From an uncultured Pirellulaceae bacterium (GTDB taxonomy: Bacteria; Planctomycetota; Planctomycetia; Pirellulales; Pirellulaceae), in assembly GCA_934278005.1 (NCBI GenBank), contig CAKQWG010000119.1, forward strand, positions 1 through 10,076: a stretch of 10,076 bases of DNA. The letters run 5' to 3'. Both the position numbers and the translations under genes were made by a program. Shown piece by piece: positions 6,842 to 10,076 of this stretch (the stretch's first letter is position 1; the number at the start of each line of letters is the position of its first letter). The notes under the pieces are model-generated. The model was not told the origin of the DNA. It saw only the letters and a program-made list of their open reading frames with translations, and ran no database searches.

Positions 6842-6874
6842 GTAAACAATGGTGTGGTGTATCTAAGTAGTTGT

Positions 6875-6914
6875 GCTGAGCACGTGAGCTAAAGCCATCA
6901 CGTCAGTGCTTAGC
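6875..6914. other. Imperfect hairpin in the leader of the 5640-6824 gene
   Basis: GCTGAGCACGTGA (6875-6887) pairs with TCACGTCAGTGCTTAGC (6898-6914) as a 13-bp stem interrupted by a 4-nt bulge. As plus-strand RNA the odd pair is G-U; as minus-strand RNA it is an A-C mismatch. There is no T-run, so intrinsic termination of the upstream coiled-coil gene is doubtful. A leader structure or protein-binding site is equally possible. Confidence 0.4.
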
Positions 6915-6944
6915 AGTTGACATGGAGCCTAGTCATTCAGCGGG

Positions 6945-6955
6945 TTGACTGTCAA
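6945..6955. promoter_or_regulatory. 11-bp palindrome at the predicted transcription start
   Basis: TTGACTGTCAA is a perfect inverted repeat around a central T. It lies just downstream of the -10 box of the 5640-6824 promoter, over the predicted start near 6952. It could be an operator. By itself a symmetry of this size is common; its position next to the spacer palindrome is what earns the mention. Confidence 0.3.
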
Positions 6956-6958
6956 TCG

Positions 6959-6986
6959 ATTATAGCAGCTTGGCAAGCTGGGTCAA
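6959..6986 (-). promoter_or_regulatory. Strong sigma70-type promoter of the 5640-6824 gene
   Basis: On the minus strand TTGACC (6986-6981) is five of six for -35, the spacer is 16 bp, and TATAAT (6964-6959) is a perfect -10. The -35 box begins 3 bp after the stop codon of the upstream coiled-coil gene. Transcription would start near 6952, giving an unusually long leader of about 128 nt. Confidence 0.72.
6966..6980. promoter_or_regulatory. 15-bp palindrome filling the promoter spacer, possible operator
   Basis: CAGCTTGGCAAGCTG is a perfect inverted repeat (7-bp arms, one central base) occupying 15 of the 16 bases between the -35 and -10 boxes. Repressors, and MerR-type regulators at promoters with longer spacers, bind in this position. 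The 16-bp spacer argues against a MerR mechanism and for simple repression, if it is used at all. Confidence 0.45.
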
Positions 6987-6989
6987 CTG

Positions 6990-8471
6990 TTATGGTCCTA
7001 TGGGTCGTCTGGGCTGGAAGATTTCACTAACTTTTCCAGGACTGGTCAACGGCTTGGTTGCAGCCTTGGCTGGGAAATCTTTACCTTGAATGCGATCGCC
7101 AAGCGGAACAACTTGCTGAGCTTGATCGGCTTTAAGGTAGCCCATGAGCTTATCGAGCGAAATTTGAATGATGCCATTGCGACGGGCTTCGGCGCGGAAG
7201 CGTTCGTAGGCGGCCTGTTTGGCTAGCTCCTCGGTGCTATCTCCTTTGAACACGCCCAGATCGCTGCCGAGGACCAGAAACGCAGTATTGGGATTCATCC
7301 CGGGTAGATTGGGAACCGTATTGCCTTTGGAATCCATCTCCGCATCGATTTTGCCGCCGCTGCGGCTGATCAACTCGCGGACCTGCTGGATGTCATCCTT
7401 GTAGTCGCCATTGACATCCATCTCGCCGACCAGGGCAAAGCCAATCGTGCGACCAGGTCGCCAAGCGGGGGAGAAGACCTTATCCTCCACCATAATGGGG
7501 TCTCTGGGGTTGTAGTCGGTGACGCGGGCTTGGCTCAAGTGCGGATGGTCCTCGACGACGCGAGTCACGATCAAGTGCGCCTTATCTTTGGCCTCGCTGG
7601 TATTGACGGCCGATTCATCGATGATCGTAAATGCAACGCCTTCGCGCAAACCGTCGTCGCGACCGAGGTTGATCCACACCATATTACCACCATTGGCAGT
7701 GCGAATGACCTTGCCTTGCGGGTTGGCAAAATCCAAGTTGGTGTACTCGGTCAGCTCGTCCATCTTCTTTTCGACCGTCTCGGTGAGGGTCGAATTGGCG
7801 TCGTTCAGTTCGCGGTTTTTCGCGGTCAGGGCGACTATTTGAGTATCGAATTCCTTCTTGAAGCTAGCAAAGCTATCCAAAGTTTGTTTCTTTTCAGCGT
7901 TGAGCTTGGCGATGGCCTCGGCGTGCTGTTGACGCGTGGCAGCCAAGTCTGCCTCCGCCTTTTTCTGAGCCAATTCTGCATCCTCACGCGCCTTGGTCTC
8001 GCGCTGCAAGGTAGCCGTCTTGTCGGCGAGCAATTGCGCTTCGCGCTCGCGAGCTTTATCGATGTCTTCATTGCGCACGCGAACCGTGTCGAGCAGGTAC
8101 TTGGGGAGCTTCATCAAGTTCTTTTCACTAGCATCGACGTTGGGTGCAAACAGGTTCATCTGCTGTGCAAATTCTTTCTCGACCGGCCCGAGCTTTTCGT
8201 CGGTGGCAAACCGCGCCGCCTCTTGTTCAAGTTCTTCTTGAGTTTTTTCACCGTAGCCAACCATCGACAGCAGTCTCTCGACGCGGGCTTCACTGGTCGT
8301 AAACTCGGTGCGAGCTGTGGTCAGCTGGGTATCTTTTTCTTCAAATCGCTTATTCAAATCGCTGTAGCTACGCCACAGAAAGAACATCCCCAAGAGCAAA
8401 CCGACAGAAACAAACGACATCGTGATGACGTACGCTTGCCAGGCAAATAGATTCCGGTCGCGAACTGCCAT
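6990..8471 (-). CDS. Membrane-anchored coiled-coil protein with MreC-like and BRCT-like C-terminal regions
   Basis: No named family recognised. The 493-residue protein has a short cytoplasmic N-terminus, one membrane helix (about 13-34), then a long Glu/Lys/Ala/Gln-rich coiled coil (about 36-65 and 135-245). Residues 252-285 (GNMVWINLGRDDGLREGVAF) resemble the beta-barrel motif of MreC-type cell-shape proteins. Residues about 342-447 follow the order of a BRCT domain: a strand with a Gly turn (IGFALVGEM), a helix (IQQVRELISRSGGKI, with the typical GG), a strand (TAFLVLGSD), an Ala-rich helix, and GIIQISLDKLMGYL at the end. A Pro/Lys-rich tail closes the protein. Both domain readings are inference from motif order. 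A scaffold role at the inner membrane is plausible. No MreB, RodA or other cell-shape gene is adjacent. A candidate promoter lies at 8566-8594; the ATG lacks an obvious ribosome binding site. Confidence 0.8.
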   Translation of the reverse strand: MAVRDRNLFAWQAYVITMSFVSVGLLLGMFFLWRSYSDLNKRFEEKDTQLTTARTEFTTSEARVERLLSMVGYGEKTQEELEQEAARFATDEKLGPVEKEFAQQMNLFAPNVDASEKNLMKLPKYLLDTVRVRNEDIDKAREREAQLLADKTATLQRETKAREDAELAQKKAEADLAATRQQHAEAIAKLNAEKKQTLDSFASFKKEFDTQIVALTAKNRELNDANSTLTETVEKKMDELTEYTNLDFANPQGKVIRTANGGNMVWINLGRDDGLREGVAFTIIDESAVNTSEAKDKAHLIVTRVVEDHPHLSQARVTDYNPRDPIMVEDKVFSPAWRPGRTIGFALVGEMDVNGDYKDDIQQVRELISRSGGKIDAEMDSKGNTVPNLPGMNPNTAFLVLGSDLGVFKGDSTEELAKQAAYERFRAEARRNGIIQISLDKLMGYLKADQAQQVVPLGDRIQGKDFPAKAATKPLTSPGKVSEIFQPRRPIGP

Positions 8472-8565
8472 GTGTTAGAATCCAAGAGAAAAGAGCGTTA
8501 AAAGGAGAGCTTGACCACAATCTGAGCCCGTCCTCTAGATATGAACGTGGGTGGTTTCCAGTTTT

Positions 8566-8594
8566 AGTGTATTTGGCCCTGCGCGGCCCGTCAA
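8566..8594 (-). promoter_or_regulatory. Candidate sigma70-type promoter of the coiled-coil gene
   Basis: On the minus strand TTGACG (8594-8589) is five of six for -35, the spacer is 17 bp, and TACACT (8571-8566) is four of six for -10. The start would be near 8559, with a leader of about 88 nt. It shares the TTGAC core of the two secreted-protein promoters. Confidence 0.5.
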
Positions 8595-8603
8595 ACTTTT
8601 TAC

Positions 8604-8636
8604 CCTAAGATGCCGCTTAGGCCCGCCTGGTGGGCC
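8604..8636. other. Two overlapping, mutually exclusive short hairpins
   Basis: CCTAAG (8604-8609) pairs with CTTAGG (8616-8621), and GGCCC (8620-8624) pairs with GGGCC (8632-8636). They share bases 8620-8621, so both cannot form fully. They lie in the divergent intergenic region (8472-8773) upstream of both neighbouring genes. I could not find a convincing promoter for the plus-strand gene in this region. Confidence 0.25.
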
Positions 8637-8773
8637 GTGCAACCGCTCCGATTGACGGCTGTGGCATGCCAAAAGCTGGACAGTTGGTATTCGGTGCGGC
8701 ACATGCCCCTTGAGAAGCGAGGCTTGCAAGGCCAAGAAGATCAGGGCTGATACCAAGGATCACGGATTAGAAG

Positions 8774-9088
8774 ATGCAGCTGTTAGAATTGATCAGTCGG
8801 CCAGATGGAGTGGTCTTGCCGGTGCGTGCCACGCCAGCGGCCAAACGCAATGCGATCGGTGGAGTTCACGCGGGGATGCTCAAGGTTTGCGTCACAGCGC
8901 CGCCCGACGATGGGCGAGCTAATGCGGCCATCATCGAGCTGCTGGCCAAGTCGCTGAAGATCAGCAAATCTCGCGTGCAGTTGCTGTCGGGGGCCACCCA
9001 GCGTCAAAAGAAATTCCTGCTGGCCGACGCAGACCTAGCCATGGTAGCCAAGCTAGCCGGTGGAGCGGAGGACGATCGAACTAGCTAG
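8774..9088 (+). CDS. yggU: YggU / DUF167 family protein
   Basis: This 104-residue protein matches the small DUF167 (YggU) family along its length. VVLPVRATPAAKRNAIGG (13-30) corresponds to the conserved VxVxPxAkrxxI opening. VTAPPDDGRANAAIIELLAK (40-59) is the signature segment with the invariant APPxDGxAN core. SKSRVQLLSGATQRQKKFLL (65-84) matches the VxLxSGxxSRxK end. The family is widespread and structurally characterised but has no settled function. The ATG at 8774 fits the family's usual start; the upstream AGAAG is a weak ribosome binding site. It is transcribed divergently from the coiled-coil gene and convergently with map, with no partner on its own strand. The last ten residues are variable. 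Confidence 0.92.
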   Translation: MQLLELISRPDGVVLPVRATPAAKRNAIGGVHAGMLKVCVTAPPDDGRANAAIIELLAKSLKISKSRVQLLSGATQRQKKFLLADADLAMVAKLAGGAEDDRTS

Positions 9089-9110
9089 GGCTGAAGCATG
9101 AGTCTACTGC

Positions 9111-9160
9111 CGCAGCCCCAGTGTCGCAGCCCCAGTGTCGTCGCAGGCCCAGTGTCGCAG
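9111..9160. repeat. 14-bp tandem repeat, about three copies
   Basis: CGCAGCCCCAGTGT occurs at 9111-9124 and 9125-9138, then, after CGT, at 9142-9155 with one change (CGCAGG), then as the partial CGCAG (9156-9160). It begins 22 bp after the yggU stop. No hairpin or T-run is associated with it. Confidence 0.85.
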
Positions 9161-9165
9161 CACTC

Positions 9166-9210
9166 GCCCTTAAATCGCCCGCCCTTAAATCGCCCGCCCT
9201 TAAATCGCCA
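9166..9210. repeat. 15-bp tandem repeat, three copies
   Basis: GCCCTTAAATCGCCC occurs at 9166-9180 and 9181-9195, and with one terminal change at 9196-9210. It immediately follows the unrelated 14-bp repeat and ends 12 bp from the map stop. The 15-bp period gives a spurious plus-strand reading frame of ALKSP repeats. Confidence 0.9.
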
Positions 9211-9222
9211 GCCCCGAAAGCG

Positions 9223-10035
9223 TTAGCCCTTGAACTGGTGTCCCTTTTGCGGGCCATGTTCGGTGAGGGTCAGCATCTCGGGCCCGGTCTCGGTCATCAG
9301 CACGCTGTGCTCGAACTGCGCCGAGAGGCGTTGGTCGCGAGTCCGCACCGTCCAGCCATCGTGCTTGTCGAGCCGCGTAAAGCGAGTGCCCGCATTGATC
9401 ATCGGCTCTACGGTAAAGCACATGCCAGGTAGCAATCGCTGCTGTCGCGACTTGCGATCTGGAAAGTGAGGGATATTCGGCGGCTGATGGAAGACTTGCC
9501 CAAGTCCATGACCGACGTATTCGCGGACTACTGAAAATCCACGGCGATGGGCCTCCGCCACGATCGTGTCGCCAATGGTGCTGACGGGGCAGCCTGGGAA
9601 CAAGGCTTCGATAGCCATGTGCATGCAGTCAAAGGCAGCCTGGGTAACGGCCACCGCCTCCTGGCTGGCTGGCCCAATGATAAACGTCTCGGACTGATCG
9701 CCGTACCAACCATCGACGATGCTGGTGATGTCGACATTGACAATATCACCCTCGCTGAGTTTTGTGTCGTCAGGAATGCCATGGCAGATGACGTCGTTGA
9801 GACTGATACAGCAGCACTTCGGATAGCCCATATAACCCAGCGTGGCGGGGGTGTGCCCGTGATCAAAGGTGAACTGTTGCACGAGTTCATCTATCTGTGC
9901 GGTAGTAACGCCAGGGGCGATCATCTTGCGGACTTCATCCATCAGCCGCGCGTTGAACCGCCCGGCGGCACGCATTTTCTCGCGTCCCTCGTGGCCCAAC
10001 AACAATTTCCGAGGGTTTTTTTCTTTTTGCAACAT
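9223..10035 (-). CDS. map: Methionine aminopeptidase, type I
   Basis: This 270-residue enzyme removes the initiator Met from nascent cytoplasmic proteins using two metal ions. All expected residues are present: His85 in CHGIPD, Asp102 and Asp113 (11 residues apart, as in E. coli 97/108), His176 in YVGHGLG, His183 in FHQPP, Glu210 in FTVEPM and Glu242 in FEHS. YPKCCCISLNDV (71-82) matches the FPKSxCxSxNEV segment, with two extra Cys. Length is close to the usual 250-265; the N-terminal basic extension (MLQKEKNPRKLLL) is slightly longer than E. coli's. ATG 10035 is followed at once by family-like sequence, but the 41 upstream bases show no ribosome binding site. No ribosomal or secY neighbour is visible on the 3' side, where it converges on yggU across tandem repeats. 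Confidence 0.96.
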   Translation of the reverse strand: MLQKEKNPRKLLLGHEGREKMRAAGRFNARLMDEVRKMIAPGVTTAQIDELVQQFTFDHGHTPATLGYMGYPKCCCISLNDVICHGIPDDTKLSEGDIVNVDITSIVDGWYGDQSETFIIGPASQEAVAVTQAAFDCMHMAIEALFPGCPVSTIGDTIVAEAHRRGFSVVREYVGHGLGQVFHQPPNIPHFPDRKSRQQRLLPGMCFTVEPMINAGTRFTRLDKHDGWTVRTRDQRLSAQFEHSVLMTETGPEMLTLTEHGPQKGHQFKG

Positions 10036-10076
10036 TGGATTATCTGAGCGAGAAGAGATGTTGTTAGCCGCTTTGG

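Noticed and set aside
7530..8450. 306-codon open frame on the plus strand
   Set aside because: It is fully antisense to the coiled-coil gene. That gene has coherent domains, a membrane helix and a promoter, while this translation has no recognisable features.
9121..9432. Plus-strand frame encoding ALKSP repeats
   Set aside because: The repeats come from the 15-bp intergenic tandem repeat, and the rest is antisense to map.

Overview
This window looks like bacterial chromosome from a planctomycete (Pirellulales/Rhodopirellula-like). That placement is an inference, resting on: a membrane protein starting with the NPYxSP-type N-terminus common in that phylum; secreted two-domain carboxypeptidase-regulatory-like proteins with Gly-rich tails; a LuxE-like ligase paired with a divergent aldehyde dehydrogenase; moderately high GC; and mostly weak ribosome binding sites. 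There is no sign of phage, IS elements or a CRISPR array.

Layout. Bases 1-42 are the 3' end of a tRNA-Arg(TCT), followed at 73-594 (+) by a small five-helix membrane protein with a TTG start. Bases 595-1159 hold no convincing gene. A two-gene minus-strand operon follows: a LuxE/PaaK-like acyl-adenylate ligase (2602-3717), then, 17 nt later, an ALDH-fold reductase (1160-2584). Together they resemble a carboxylate-to-aldehyde module, with one protein activating the acid as acyl-AMP and the other reducing an acyl thioester. Upstream of the operon lie a candidate promoter inside a 10-bp inverted repeat and three perfect copies of a 22-bp tandem repeat.

Two minus-strand paralogs (4074-5375 and 5640-6824) encode secreted proteins. 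Each has a signal peptide, two beta-sandwich repeats, a Gly-rich stretch and a nearly identical C-terminal tail of about 34 residues. Each has its own sigma70-like promoter and its own intrinsic terminator. The promoter of the second is the best in the window (TTGACC-16-TATAAT), with a 15-bp palindrome filling its spacer and a long leader.

Upstream, 6990-8471 (-) encodes a membrane-anchored coiled-coil protein whose C-terminal part looks MreC-like and then BRCT-like. Across a 300-bp gap, 8774-9088 (+) is a YggU/DUF167 protein. It converges on a type I methionine aminopeptidase (9223-10035, -), and the 134 bp between them are largely two unrelated short tandem repeats.

The most interesting items are the shared C-terminal tail of the secreted paralogs, the membrane coiled-coil/BRCT-like architecture, the ligase/reductase pair whose ALDH lacks the usual general-base Glu, and the palindrome-loaded promoter at 6945-6986.
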